Positions 31,200-44,167 of a stretch of DNA of 45,025 nt are shown in pieces. The position numbers and the translations under genes are program-made. A model generated the notes under the pieces. The model ran no database searches. It was not told the origin of the DNA and saw only the letters and a program-made list of their open reading frames with translations. The DNA is from Priapulus caudatus (taxonomy: Eukaryota > Priapulida > Priapulimorpha > Priapulimorphida > Priapulidae), in NCBI RefSeq assembly GCF_000485595.1, contig NW_014577150.1, positions 443,924 to 488,948 on the forward strand. Direction: 5' to 3'. Positions within the stretch are counted from its first letter, which is position 1; the number at the start of each line of letters is the position of its first letter.

Positions 31200-32850
31200 G
31201 TCACGGAACACCCAATGTGAATATTTTATATGTTTGCGTGCGTGTCCGTATTTTAGATGTTTGTTCACGCTGTAAGATTTGCCGTCTCCGTTGATTAAAG
31301 AGCAGTTTTCCCTTCTTTACATTATGACTACATTTCAACAATTCACCATACAGCAATTATAATGCCTGTGGACATAAAAGTCTAATTAGTCTCTCAGATT
31401 TTATTATGCTTGCTAATTTATGAGCGCTTTAATAATTTGCGTTCGAAGTTGATTGTCGACTTGAAGACTTGCAGTCATATTGACGAGTAAGACTCTCGTG
31501 GTGGGTGCATTCAACAAGGTAAAACTCAAGCGTACTGACAATATGCGACGTATAATTTCGCAGTAAATCGTGGGAAATGAGGGGCCAAATGGTTGGGGGC
31601 CAAGGGGGCAGGGGTGAGGGACCGAGGGAGTGAGGAGAGGGAATACGAGAGAGGGGTTGGCAAGAAGGCAAACGGTCGCTGATCTATAAGCGCTTATATA
31701 TCCCAGGCACCCCGATGAGTGGAGAATGAGATTCAGTTAACTTTTGATTATCCAATCTAAGGATGGTCGGATAACGCGGAAACGGGGGTGGTTATGAAAC
31801 GAATTGCCGATTAAATCGAAATGCAATATAAGTATAAAATATGTTTTATTATATATAATTCTACAATCTAACTAAAATAATAGGATTATTGTTTAAAAAA
31901 TAAGTGTTCAAAGTTTTTATCACAGATTTGCGGCAACTGCAATAATAGCATGTGCAGTACAAAAGATTACTAGATCACGAAGCGAAGGCACGTCAATGGC
32001 CGTGTGTGAAGCAACTAAACGTCGGATCACTGAAGGTCGAATAATCGAGACTTTGCTGTAGAAGCATACTCACTATGACCGGGTTGTAACAGTGGCGTTG
32101 GCGACTGCACGGTCTACGTATATCAGGTCATAATAACGTAATCATATTATAACGTAAATGTTGTTAAACGGTCACCGTAACTGTGCAACGCCGCCGTCCG
32201 GTCGCAGCTAGCAATTCGCGGGGTATGCGTGCGTGTGATTGAGTATACGCATGCTTAGTATGGTGGCTTAGTTAACATGTGGCAGCGAGCCATACGAGCA
32301 TTTCGTGAAAAATCCGCGTGTGCGGAGCCGCAGCTTTAAGGCTCTGCTGCGCGGTTGCTATATTATGATTTACAACGATATTGATATTTTCCCCACTTTC
32401 ATTGCTCGCTGTTTGGCCATTGTGCGTTTTAATGAAAAACATCTGAGAACAGTTGTCTGTTTTTAAGTTTATGTAAATTATTGATAATTTATGCTTTTGT
32501 TTTGCGGTCTAATCACCATATCGTATCTGGATTATTCGGAGAAGCCGTATAGAAATCTATGCTAAAATCAAGTAGAGCGGCCGTGACGGAGCTTCCTGTG
32601 TGGACGTCGTAGAATAACTCTCATCCGCTCCATTAATTGCATGATCAACGTGAAAGCTAGAGTTAAACCACTCGATCAGCAATGAATCGCTTGTCGTTAG
32701 CCATCATCAATGGCCTGCAGTTGTTGAACTAGGAGAAAAAGCGAGGCTGCTAACTATTTTTGTAGAATTGTTCACGATCGGCGAAAAGCCACCACAGAGA
32801 GGAAAATACTTTCTGCATGGCATACGAGTGGCTTGCCTACAGACGCGGCG
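31200..32850. other. no gene recognised
   Basis: An 80-codon minus frame at 31429-31671 is proline- and serine-rich over a G-rich plus strand and has no known family. Nothing else stands out. Confidence 0.5.
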
Positions 32851-32856
32851 GTTTCC

Positions 32857-32860
<4 letters not shown>

Positions 32861-32896
<36 letters not shown>

Positions 32897-32906
32897 TTAT
32901 TATTTA
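32861..32906. repeat. (TA)n tract abutting the assembly gap
   Basis: A TA dinucleotide run from about 32861 that becomes TATTATTATTTA just before the N run. Confidence 0.9.
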
Positions 32907-32916
32907 NNNNNNNNNN
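32907..32916. other. assembly gap (10 N)
   Basis: Ten N characters between a TA tract and a GA tract. The true length missing is unknown. Open frames that cross it have no meaning. Confidence 1.
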
Positions 32917-33056
32917 AAGGATAGAGAAAGCGAGAGCGAGCGAGAGAAGAAACGAGAGAGAGAGAAAGAGCAAGAGACAGAGAGAGCGAGAAGGATAGAG
33001 AAAGCGAGAGCGAGCGAGAGAAGAAGCGATAGAGAGAGAGGGCGAGAGAGCGAGAG

Positions 33057-33090
<34 letters not shown>

Positions 33091-33117
33091 CGATATTGCG
33101 CGAGAGCGAGAGCGAAT

Positions 33118-33164
<47 letters not shown>

Positions 33165-33485
33165 TACACGCGCGCATGAGAAGCAGAGCGCGCGTGCGAG
33201 ATGGAGAGGGGGGAGGGCGAGAGATAGGTCGAGAGATGGAGCGCGAGAGAAAGAGCGAGTGAGAGCGTGCGAGAGAGAGAGAGCGGGCGAGAGAGACAGA
33301 GCGAGAGAAAGGGTGAGGGAGAAGGCGAGAGAGAGCTCGTGAGAGGGAGAGCTCGCACGAGAGAGGGAGAGAGAGAGAGTAGGAGTTGAAGAGAGCTCGC
33401 CCGAGAGAGAGAGAGAGCGTGCAAGAGGGAGAGAGAGAGCGTACAAGAGGGAGAAAGAGGGAGAGAGAGAGAGAGAGCGCGCGAC
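32917..33485. repeat. (GA)n purine tract
   Basis: About 570 bases, almost all purine with C interruptions. AAGGATAGAGAAAGCGAGAG, together with the bases after it, occurs at 32917 and again at 32991, a 74-base direct repeat next to the gap. Long minus-strand Ser/Leu/Arg frames are artefacts of the dinucleotide. Confidence 0.96.
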
Positions 33486-33489
33486 CAAA

Positions 33490-33900
33490 CGACACGCGAG
33501 AGAATGCGGCCGATGACAGCCATCACGGCTAATGGTCTCTTTCCCCCCCCCCTTCTCCGCCGCTCTCTTCTCTATTGCGTCTCGAGAGCACGCGCGCGAT
33601 TGCCGTGATTTGCGACGACAATTGCGCGACTCGAAGACGCACTCGAAACAGCAGCGGTACGCCGACGTCTCTACTCCGACGCAGCGCAGCGAAATGCAAT
33701 CTCAGAACGAAACCCGCGCGAGCAGCGCGCGTGCGCTTGTAAGACAAAGCGGCTACGCGCAACCCGATTTCGCCGTTCGTGTTTTTTACTCGATTCGCGG
33801 GGAATCTCGATTCTCGCTAAATCCATTAGGCCGGAAACGCGGGGATCGGCGGATAGGTCTCGAGGCGGAGAGAAAAGGCCTCCTTATCAGCTGCGAGCAA
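33490..33900. other. CpG-rich patch after the GA tract
   Basis: Many CGCG, GCGC and CGAC motifs. A 153-codon plus frame (33532-33993) and shorter minus frames overlap here without a known domain. It might be a promoter island, but no start site or splice-supported exon can be defined. Confidence 0.3.
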
Positions 33901-34074
33901 ACAGACAACGCGATGTGTGAGTATGTATGCACGTACATGGAACGTGAATGCTCGGGAGTAAAGCGTAACTGGGGAGAGACACAAGCCATTTGATGGAGGC
34001 GTATACGGGGTCACCCTTCTGGGGAAATGGGCAGGAAAGAAAGATATAGAGAGACATGGGGAGGCGTAGTGGGA

Positions 34075-34124
34075 TATATATACACATATATATTTATTTA
34101 TTTATATTTATTTATTTATGTGTG

Positions 34125-34160
<36 letters not shown>

Positions 34161-34172
34161 TGTGTGTGTATA
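34075..34172. repeat. TA/TTTA and GTGC microsatellites
   Basis: A TATA run, then TTTATTTA units, then (GCGT)n of about 10 units at 34124-34161 ending in GTGTGTG. Confidence 0.93.
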
Positions 34173-34174
34173 AC

Positions 34175-35995
34175 GGTCACCCATTTTGGGAATTTTATAC
34201 TAGATGATACAAGAACAATGCCCCGCAATTAATATTTGCGCGTACGATAATAAACGCCTCGTGCCTGTTTACGTTCGAAAAAGGCTGTCCTCTGTAAAAA
34301 ACAAAAAACAAATAGGTAGTGGAAATTAGTGGCATTTCATATGTCTGCGGAACTACAGCGCCCTCGGCGCATTACTCGCGGTTTTTACTCATAAACACCA
34401 AAAAAAGTATTGACCGTAACCTTTCCTCTCTACGCAGTGCATGTAATGTGAGTACCGGATGATACTGACTCTTAACCACACATGTAGCCAGAATAAATGA
34501 CTGTATATTTCGATAGACTTGTGGTTATGTTAGAGTATAAATGGTTGTGTTATTATAATAGTGCTGTCTGCCATCTAATATGTAATTATAATAATCTATA
34601 TGGCGTCCTAGGATCGCTGGTCTGAAATCGAACAGTTACGGACATGGAACATTACTCTTACATGCCAGCCAGCCAGAATGCCCGCTCCGTAAGCTCCCGC
34701 CGACTGATTCTGAATGCCGAGCGAATTCTCTATGCATCTCAAACAGATTGCAGACTCATTGCTGTGGCCCCGCAGTGTAGGCTTTACGGCGATTATTTTA
34801 GCGTGAATGCCGCCCTATGTTTTCGTTATTCCTTAGGCTCCACATGGAAAAGCAGCTAAAAATGAACGCCGCTGTCTAGAGTAGTTTGTCATTTGTCAAA
34901 CCATGAACGTTTTTTTTTACAAAAGACAAATGGCGATATCATCTCGTTTTATTGGTGATCACGTCCGATAGGCTAGCGCAAATTCTCTACCAACTTTATA
35001 GATTTTGCTGTCTCTATAATGCGACAGTACCCGACCATAGGGTGTGGGTAGCGACAGACGCTATTACACATGAGCAGAGCTTTTACGAACCCTGGAAAAT
35101 ATATTCACAGAACGCAATCGATTGGCCAAGAAACTATTCGCATGACTTGGTCTGCCTGGCTAAAATTATGGAGATGGTTGAATGTCGGTTAAATTACGGG
35201 CGAATGGTAAACGGGAAGACACACTAGGTCTGCTCTTGAGACGATATAATTTTATTTATATATCCTATAGCATAACTCGATCGTCAACACAACATCGAAG
35301 TCTAAAAATGTACAGCGTTACTCCGCATCACATTCTGAGTGTTGTTTTGAGTAAAAGCAGCTTCATCGATAGTGATGCAAAACGCGAATCTCCTATATAC
35401 GATTTCACCACTTTTTATAAAAGACCACGTAGACGTTTTTCTCATTTACTGATTATTCGCACACAATCATGATCATTGAAAATACTAATAAGGTTCCTAA
35501 GTTTCTATTACTAACGGCATCAATAGCGTTTTTCGTTGTCTAAGCATGTCAATAACAAAAAACGCGACCTTCTCTATGTTGACCATATATGGGGTTATTT
35601 TTAGCTTCCGATGCCAGATAAATTATTATAACGTTCGTAGGCGGCCTAATATTACATTCTTACTATACTGTATATGTAAACATATTAACGATTCTTTCCA
35701 CAATTATTAGTACACTAAACGCAGTGACGAATATTCTTCACACTAATTGCCCGCGGATAAACACGTGTTTACTTTATAATCACCACCATCATTCTGCTAA
35801 ATGTACGCGTGAAGATCTTAGCGGAGTAGCACAGCCCTGTAATAAACACAGCTATGCCATGATCGCGCGGTACAGCATTTTACAAGGCAATAAGCGAGCA
35901 GCGCTAGTCTTCAAAAGAACTGCCTGTCACTATAAGTAGCCAGTCGATGGTTGCCGCGCAAGGGTTAGCACTGATACGATTAGAGGTGAGTGCGG
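34175..35995. other. no gene recognised
   Basis: Plus frames of 71-96 codons (34644-34859, 34952-35227, 35182-35472, 35724-35939) overlap one another and match nothing I know. They have no splice context that links them. Confidence 0.5.
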
Positions 35996-36000
35996 GTATT

Positions 36001-36104
36001 GCTCTCTCTCCCTCTCTCTCTCTCGCTCTCTCTCTCTATATATGTTCCCTTCTCGCTCTCTCTCTCTATATATGTTCCCTTCTCGCTCTCTCTCTCTATA
36101 TATG

Positions 36105-36153
<49 letters not shown>

Positions 36154-36324
36154 CTCCTCTCTTTCTTCCTCCCTCTCTCCTTCTCTCTCGTCTTTGTTCT
36201 CTCTCCTCTCTCTCGCACTTCTCTTCTTTAGCCTATCTAGTCCATCTCTCTTCTCTCTCTGCTCGCTCTTCTCTTTCTCTCTCTTCTTCGCACTCTCTCT
36301 TTAGCGTATCTATCATCCATCTCA

Positions 36325-36417
<93 letters not shown>

Positions 36418-36515
36418 ACTCGCGCGCGCGCTCTCTCTTTATCTATCTATCCATCCATCTCTCGCTCTCGCTCGCTTTCTCTTTCTCTCTTTCTCTGTTT
36501 CTCTCTATTCCTCTG
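36001..36515. repeat. (CT)n pyrimidine tract with a 30-bp subrepeat
   Basis: An all-pyrimidine plus strand for about 500 bases. At 36020-36105 a unit of about 30 bp, CTCTCTATATATGTTCCCTT plus CTCGCTCTCT, occurs three times, the third cut short. A pure (CT)n core lies at about 36335-36411. The 234-codon Ser/Leu frame is not a gene. Confidence 0.97.
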
Positions 36516-36624
36516 ATCATAGCAGTATGCACTCGCTACACATGTACAATAAATCCCGATGGATTCCAATCGTATGACTATGTTACGCCAAATCTGATGC
36601 TCTCACTATATCGCCCCATGCATA

Positions 36625-36745
36625 GACACACAAACACACACGCAAACGGACACGTACACGCATACACAACACACACACGCGCGCGCACGCACACGCGCAC
36701 GCACACGCGCACGCGCACACACAAGCACACGCACACGCAATTATA
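36625..36745. repeat. CA/CGCA microsatellite
   Basis: Interrupted CACA and GCGCAC motifs. Confidence 0.93.
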
Positions 36746-36749
36746 AACA

Positions 36750-38805
36750 CATATGCCCGCGCGCATGAATTCAGTCGGTAGCAAAGGCGTGAGAAACTGT
36801 TGAACAACGATAGTCCTCTGGAAAGTTTTGTGACCTTAGTTTAGCGATCCGTAATCGGTCGTTCCAACATGCATTAGCGAATAACCATGAAAATGAAATT
36901 CGCGGAAACGCGAAACGCAACAGATGTGCGCCTTTCAGCTTACAGTACTTGAGAATAACGCCGGGTTTGGAGGAGGGCACTGAAATGCTTGTCGCTCTTC
37001 GTGCGCGCCTCTGCTTACACGCGTTCTGTAATGTGATTGTACTTTCTTACCAATCGCTTAGATTACACAGTTGTATTAATACACTGTTACGCATATTAAC
37101 TCGCTTGGATAGGAAAAGCGCCGTACGTCGATTAGCTTGTCGACGCAGGGAGAAGAACATGCCGCATCCCGAACATTCGTTACCCACGCCCATACGAGTG
37201 CATATGAAGCATGATAACAGCTAGGCTGGTAAATTACCAAGCTACCGCTGAGCCGAGCTACGAAGTCGCTGCGCATATATCCCTTCTCGATGACATTTAT
37301 ATGTAATGCGTTTTGCGCAACTTGTACAAAACGTTGTCACGTCGTCCGTGCGTTTTAAGGAACATTACAGCCGTTTCGTCGCAGACGATAGACGGTCATG
37401 CGCTGGTACGTGCGAGGCTACAGTCGGCTAAGACGTTAGCGAATACAGCATTCACCCGCCGCGCGTCTGCATCGTCGGTCTTCCGGTCACGCGCACGTGT
37501 TTGTAATTGGATAGTTTAGCAACCAGACAATTTTAGGCTTGAAATAATAGTCGTCTCGGCGAATCGTATGCCTACTCACGCTCACTTATTTTATCTGGTT
37601 GTTTGTTGTGATGCCCGCGCTTGATTCATCCTTTGACAGCCACACTCGTATTGCTCGTGGGCTTAGCTCATTCAAACCCCGCCAGTGCGTTGTATCAAAG
37701 CCAGAAGCCAATGCGGGTGAGAGTTACTATGCATACCAATACTAGGTCAAACAAAATGTTGGCTGTGTTTTCGGTTAGCATCATGGGTGAATCAATAAAA
37801 GTCAGTTTGTGGGTGGGCAAAACGAAAAAGGATAAAAATATCTTGTAATCTGCGTAATTGCCATATGCTGGTCGGGAGGTAGCTGTCACTGAAACGCGTC
37901 GTCACGTAGAATCAAAAGGCACTCTATTTGCTCCTTTTTTGGGGGCCGGGGATTCACCCAACTTCCGCTATGAGAAAAACATGTTATGAAGCTCTTTTAT
38001 AGCCAGAGCTGGAAATTAGCAACATGGCCGAACACAAACGGCAACAGTTGGATATTTGTTACTGCGCTGCGCCTAAACAATGATGGTTAGCTTCAACGAT
38101 AAACTTCACAAAATAAATTATGATTATAAAATTAGGCCTATAGCGCTAATAGTCACTGCATGGTTATTCGTGAATGTGCCTATTGTAGCCAATTCGCGAC
38201 GCTTCCTAAAGTATCACCTACAATCACTACGATAATAACCATTTTGTGCAGCATTTATGGGACGACATCAACAAGAGAGTGAACAGCTTCGAACCGCAGG
38301 TCATTCTACCTCCTACACCCACCTTCACACGTATCGTACGTCACTACAGTCCGAGTGCACGCGTATCAAATTTACGCTGTCAGCGAAGAGGCATTAAATT
38401 TTCCCACATTTATCCTTGCGAACTCGTAGGTTGAATCTTGCCCTTTTCCTCCGAGCGCCCCCCCCCCGCCCCCCGCTGGGCTCTCGGTATGGCAATGGAT
38501 TATCAAGTAAAATATTTTTACACGCTTACAAAAGGTATCTTGCTGACATGCTTCATCAGCGTGTGATATTTGTACTTATATTCATTTATATATTTTGTTT
38601 CTTTATATCCAGTCATGTGGCTACGAGTAAAGTGAATTAAAACATGCGAATTACATCCGCGAAGATTTCAAATGATTACTCCCGCATATTGATATGAACA
38701 TGTAATACAAATATTGCTCTATAGAACAAGAACGCAACGGATTCATTTTTGGCCTCATTTACAATCAGGGTCTGTATATATACATACACACAGACGCGCG
38801 CGCCT
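36750..38805. other. no gene recognised
   Basis: Short frames only. An A-box-like TAGCTCGGCTCAGCGGTAGC on the minus strand at about 37243-37262 lacks a B-box and a cloverleaf. A C-run lies at about 38459-38474. Confidence 0.5.
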
Positions 38806-38811
38806 CATCAT

Positions 38812-38992
38812 TTCCATCATCATCAACGCTATCATCAACGTCATCGTCAACGTCATCGTCAACGTCATCGTCATCACCGTTTTCATCACCGTCGTCATCC
38901 ACGCTGTCATCACCGTTTTCATCACCGTCGTCATCCACGCTGTCATCAACGTTCTTATCAACGTCGTCATCAATGCCGACAACGACATCATC
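38812..38992 (+). repeat. CATCGT/CAACGT triplet minisatellite
   Basis: Units built from ATC and CGT triplets form 12-base (GTCATCGTCAAC) and 36-base (about 38876-38948, CACCGTTTTCATCACCGTCG and the rest) tandem copies. Poly-His-Arg, Ile/Val and Met/Thr frames result and are not genes. Confidence 0.94.
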
Positions 38993-38999
38993 ACCCTTC

Positions 39000-41900
39000 G
39001 TTCTGTACGATATATCAAAACAGAAATAATTTAAAATACGAAATATTTTGATCGAATGTTATTTTACTGTACTAAATTCGATCACGTAATTAAGTAGGCC
39101 TGTGGGGTCCATGGCCAGTTAAGTATAAAAGTATAAAGTTCAAAAGTAAAATTACGTAGATAACAAAAAAATTGTATTTATGTCAGGAACGTGGGTGGGC
39201 AATATTTTCGGGTTATTATTCTTCTGACATGAAGGTCAGTTCTACGTAGCTCGTAAGAAGCAGAGATCCGTTCCCTATTTTAGCTTTAAAACTAGGCCAC
39301 CCCTGTTTGAATGTTCTACAACGGCACAGCTGAGATGTGGCGCAAACATAAAATGTGTGATACAGAACCATAGTATAACAAGGAGTAATTAAAGCGCAGC
39401 TTGCGAAAGTCATAAACTATAAGGTGGATCAAATGTTAACGTAATAGGGGGGCAATGCTGGTTATAAAAGCATATACCATAACATGAACCATCTTCTAAC
39501 ACGTTTATTTTAAAAATCGAGTGCGAGCCTTTAATTAATTTTATGCGGCCGAGAGATAGAAGCAAGCTTCCGCTGTAATGCAGCGTCCATGTTTTTGTTA
39601 ATGACTAGGAATTTGACGGAGATGAAATCACGAGGTGTATACTAGCGTATAGTGTAAAGTTATTCGGCTAAAGTCGCTAAGCAACGTTCAGTTACTCTGG
39701 TATATCTATAACGAAAAGGCTACAGAATAGGTTTGCGGTCCCTTGAAAGAGCACTTACACAAACTTATGACGCATCTACCACGAATATAAACTATATACT
39801 TGTCTAACGTAAAAAAACACAACTTTAATATTGTATTAATCAATCAGAATATAACAGTGTTCAAATTGTGCGATGAGCGTGTCTTCTTTCTCCGTTCCGT
39901 GATACCCAGCGTTATGATAACCCGTTTTAACGAAATTTCGCCCAAACGTACGTACTAATCTAACGTGATCGTAGTAACTCTATGGTGAGTCCGCGTCCGT
40001 TCCGCCTGTAGCTGTCTAGCAGCGCTGCAGATTCTGTAGCTGTTAGACGTGGTTGTATTTTTGTAACCGGATCGCCCGCTGTGAGGTATAGACTCCTATT
40101 TTAAGCCGAACCCAGCAAGGCATGTTGGCCCGCACACTACCGCGCCTGTAACATGCTTGCTGTATGTGACGAGTGGAAGTGCTGTCGTTGACAACCTGCA
40201 AACTCTATTTGTATTCGAGTAGCATTCTGTTACAGTTTGTCTCATGATGCTAATGTTAGTCGTCATCCGTAATCTCTATGGTGTCCGGAACAATGTTCAG
40301 GTGATCTTACGTTCTGTGACACAAAATGTGTTGCTTGTTTCGTATATAGCCGCAACACTAATACGTTCGATTAACCCTTCGACAACTCCGCCATTTTATG
40401 AGAGAGGATTTCGCTGAGCCTTACCATCGACTAACTTGTGTTAGTGGTAGAAATGTCACTTATCGATATTAGACGTGCGAACCGTTATTAAATATCTGGT
40501 TACATAACCATAACAAATATCTCTTAAACACGGTCGATATTAGATCCTTTTATTCAGGGTGCGCGAGTAAGTAGGCATATGACTATATTCAATGTAAGTG
40601 TGTCCGTCATCAGTACGGCGATGTGGGCCATCATTATGCGCCAATGTGAGTGCGTATTTTTTACTTGTGTACGCCTTCTAACATTTCATTTATTGAGGGC
40701 AAACTAAATAGGAGTTTATCACTAATAACTGCTCGCTAATATCTCAATCTACTTATAACGTTATAAACGTTAGACGTGGCTAAAAGATCTAGCGGCTTTT
40801 ATATCGCGTTTTATATCGCGTTTCCGGTGCATCTGACAAGTAACTAACTACACCTTCTAGTGTATAGCGCCTATACGCATAATACATTTATAGCCCGTCC
40901 ACTCTGCATGGCGCGTTACTGCGCACATTAGATTTACTTTAGCACAATTGGATATTTAGTCAACCTCCCAACCACTGCCTACCTGGGGAAATGGTTAAAT
41001 TTGCGTTTGATCTCATGGGAGCTTGCAGCTTTACAGGGAATTTCAAGTGCGTAATAGAATCAACAAAAACTAGCCTACGAATAACAGCGTGTCTACGTGA
41101 ACCTTCATAGGTAACCGAATAGGAACTCGCGAGAGGTTGACAGACGAGACAGTCATTGGATATACCGCCAACATTTTGTCTCGTCAACATAAACAATAAT
41201 TGTTTATTGCCTGTGATAGCTTGAAGGTTTGATTTTTTGATAGACTTATCCCCGTTTTTATTTGTCTATGTTTATCATAGTGCCTAGTGAAAATAGCTTA
41301 GCGCGCTTCATAACTTCTGTGCTAGCTAGTCGGCACAGGTAGTCAGGTTTCTCTCGCAGCTAAAATGAAAAATGAGTTTTCCGCGCTTCCTGGATTCAAT
41401 AAAGTTGCCATTATGAGTGAACAAGCCACAGAATTGCCGTATGTGAATTGTGGCGATATTTACTTGTTGCTGGTGATATCGCAGAAGGTCTAGTGACAGC
41501 CAGAGTAAGTATGGTATGCTTAAAATAGCTTACACTTACAAAAGGACAAGGCTCAATAAAGTAAATTGAAATGCATACGACGTAAAAAGTGATAATATTG
41601 GTCGACCTTCCTCTATGCGCAGAAAACTGCAGGAACGCAAGCGCCTGTCTTAACTTCCAACATCTTCTTTAACTTTTGTAACTTTCACGTAAGGTACTCT
41701 TCCCCGAAGGGAAAGACCAAGATGAACAGCAACAATGAATCGCACGGGCCCACGCAAACAAGTAATTATTCTAATTAATGCGCTTATATAGTATTAAAAC
41801 GGCTTCTAAAAACACGATATTTCTACATAAAACTGTGAAGCGTTAATCAAGAGTCTGACGATTTTTTAGTGTGGAGTGGAGATGGTGAGAATATATTTCA

Positions 41901-43015
41901 AAGAATGCGTGGGAACATACAATTAGGAGACAATCATTACGCGCCGGAAAAATTTGGCCTGCCTGCCTGTGAAAATCGACCCTGCAGCCTAGGGCATTCC
42001 CGACAAAATACGTCTTTCGATTCCACAAATAAACACAAAGAATGTGGCGCCTCTTGCTCAAACTAACGCAAACTAGAATTACGCGGTTCAATAACCTGTG
42101 AGGTAGAGCTTGGCTCGATAGAATGCGTACATTGGTGGATTTTGCGAGAATGCTCGTAGGCATACGCACTCAATGTAAAAACGAACACTCTGACACTGAT
42201 CATTTTCTTTTCTCCAGAAAACTTGGTTTCGAAAGAACAGGCGCTTCTTATTGCGTTTTGAATACACAAATTGTCATAAAAACATTTGCCATAATAGGTT
42301 ATGGATGCGGCATGCTGTAGGTGCGGAATAATACTTCGCAAATTTCGTTAACAATTCCCACACATCTATCGTGAGGTACATGATAGATTATGCGTAAAGA
42401 CCGAGATGCTATTATATCTAATTGTGTGCGAGTTGTTTTACTAGTGTTATCCTTGAAATATTTTGTACTTTACTTGAAATATGCCATACGTAAATCGCAC
42501 CACGAAGAGCAAGAAGGAAAGTAGTAAATTATTACGCTAAGTATGACCAGTCAGACCTTACCTATCATTCGCTCGCTGCTTTTCTAACGGAGCAAGTAAT
42601 TAAGACATATTTGTAACCCTACATTATCAATGTATTATAACCTCTATTCATTTCATTTCTTTATATTGTGACGATCACGAGGAATCCTTAACAGATTTAG
42701 TCCTGATCCTCTTTCAAGCTGATATCTGCAAACTATGCTAGACATTTGCTCATCAACAACTCGCCTGTGCATGCTTTTACGTGCTGGATATTGTGCCTAG
42801 GGCAATGTAATGTTGAGTGCAATAAGGTATACGGCGGCAACTCGCCCTCTATAGGTTAAGTCGCTGTACGCTTTTAGTGCAAGGACAATGTCTAACAACG
42901 ATGTGAGTGACAGCGCACGAAATGTCATTACACTGTCTTTTATTTCTCTACCCGTTCTACATTACACGTCTGTACATTAGGGTTCAGTGCGATGGATTGT
43001 GCACGCTGTGTGTAG
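39000..43015. other. no gene recognised
   Basis: Four kilobases of AT-rich DNA with few low-complexity tracts. The longest frames are minus 40960-41196 (78 codons), 41843-42169 (108) and 42063-42341 (92). None has a known motif. ATATCGCGTTTT is tandemly duplicated at about 40800-40822. Confidence 0.5.
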
Positions 43016-43044
43016 TGCTTGCATACGAGGAAAGTTCGCATGTA

Positions 43045-43077
43045 GGCGTGTGTGCATGAGTGCGTGCGTGCGTGCGC

Positions 43078-43132
<55 letters not shown>

Positions 43133-43170
43133 TGAGAGAGAGAGAAGAGAGAGTGCGTGCATGCGTGCGT

Positions 43171-43235
<65 letters not shown>
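43045..43235. repeat. GTGC, (GT)n and (GA)n compound microsatellite
   Basis: GTGCGTGC units, then (GT)n at about 43079-43130, then two GA blocks separated by a TGCGTGCATGCGTGCGTGGG segment, ending at about 43232. Confidence 0.97.
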
Positions 43236-43240
<5 letters not shown>

Positions 43241-43872
43241 CCACACGCTACATATTATTTTACTTTTACATCGGGGAATCTACTTTGAGCTATATGTAGT
43301 TGTAGGTCGTTGCAGGGTACCTTGTTTTGTATTTACACGCATATTCGTCTGTTTGGTCTGCTCGTACTACACTCACCATCCCTCTCGATCTGCTAGTCGA
43401 CAAATGCACTCAAGAGCCTGGAAACACATGTCAAAAACGTACTAAACAACGCATGTCTCAGGATGGCGTTTGGTTCTGCTAATGTTTGCTGAGTGCATGT
43501 TGAATTATTTGGCTGAAGAAGGCTTGGTTGGCTCGACCTATTTTTCTTTCCATTCGGCATGTTACAACGTATTTCGTTCTTATTCACAATTGGTTCATTA
43601 TTTTAGAAATGAACGGTCTATTTAATTGTTTCTTGTTTTTTATATTTCTACCAGTAGCTAGGAGTTAGGACTGCTACATCGCAATAAAATAAAATAAAAA
43701 ATGAAATAATAATTTAGAGTAAAATAATCAAAGACGAAATAGAAATTTTGTGTTCACTAAAAGAATTTATTGTTTACAACTAATACAGGTATCTACACGG
43801 TAGACGCTAATGGCATTCCAGAACTGAACCCTCGACCTTTCTTCAAATTTCTATTTATATGCAAACTCTCCA

Positions 43873-44000
43873 CCAATCACAAACAAGTCCAAACTCCTCC
43901 TAACCAATCACACACAACTTCACCCTGCCTAACTAATCATACATACAACTGCCTAGCGCTTTGTGTGTTCTAACCAACGCACATGTACCCTATCTGCACC
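43873..44000 (+). repeat. degenerate tandem repeat of about 30 bp, G-poor
   Basis: Four spaced words, ACCAATCACAAACAAG, AACCAATCACACACAA, AACTAATCATACATAC and AACCAACGCACATG, start near 43873, 43903, 43932 and 43973, each preceded by CCT or CT. The plus strand is nearly free of G. The 67-codon frame over part of it is incidental. Confidence 0.6.
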
Positions 44001-44167
44001 CCTGTCTAGACTAATATTCCTAAACTAACACGCGTCTACATTGCACACGCAACCTACTATTTGTAACCTAGGCATACATGCTAACTACTGCACCTAACCC
44101 AACCCAGGCTAATTTCAGCCAAATCTAGCTACACTTACTAGCCTACTTTATGTAAACATCTGTAAAA

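Noticed and set aside
30762-31268. 168-codon minus-strand frame rich in Thr, Ser and Ala
   Set aside because: It is a direct reading of trinucleotide repeats with no flanking conserved segment.
32707-33526. Open frames of 208 and 262 codons on the minus strand
   Set aside because: They are Ser/Leu/Arg repeats read from a GA/CT tract and they cross the run of Ns.
37225-37275. tRNA-like A-box on the minus strand
   Set aside because: There is no B-box at the right distance and no cloverleaf can be drawn; the D-arm does not close.
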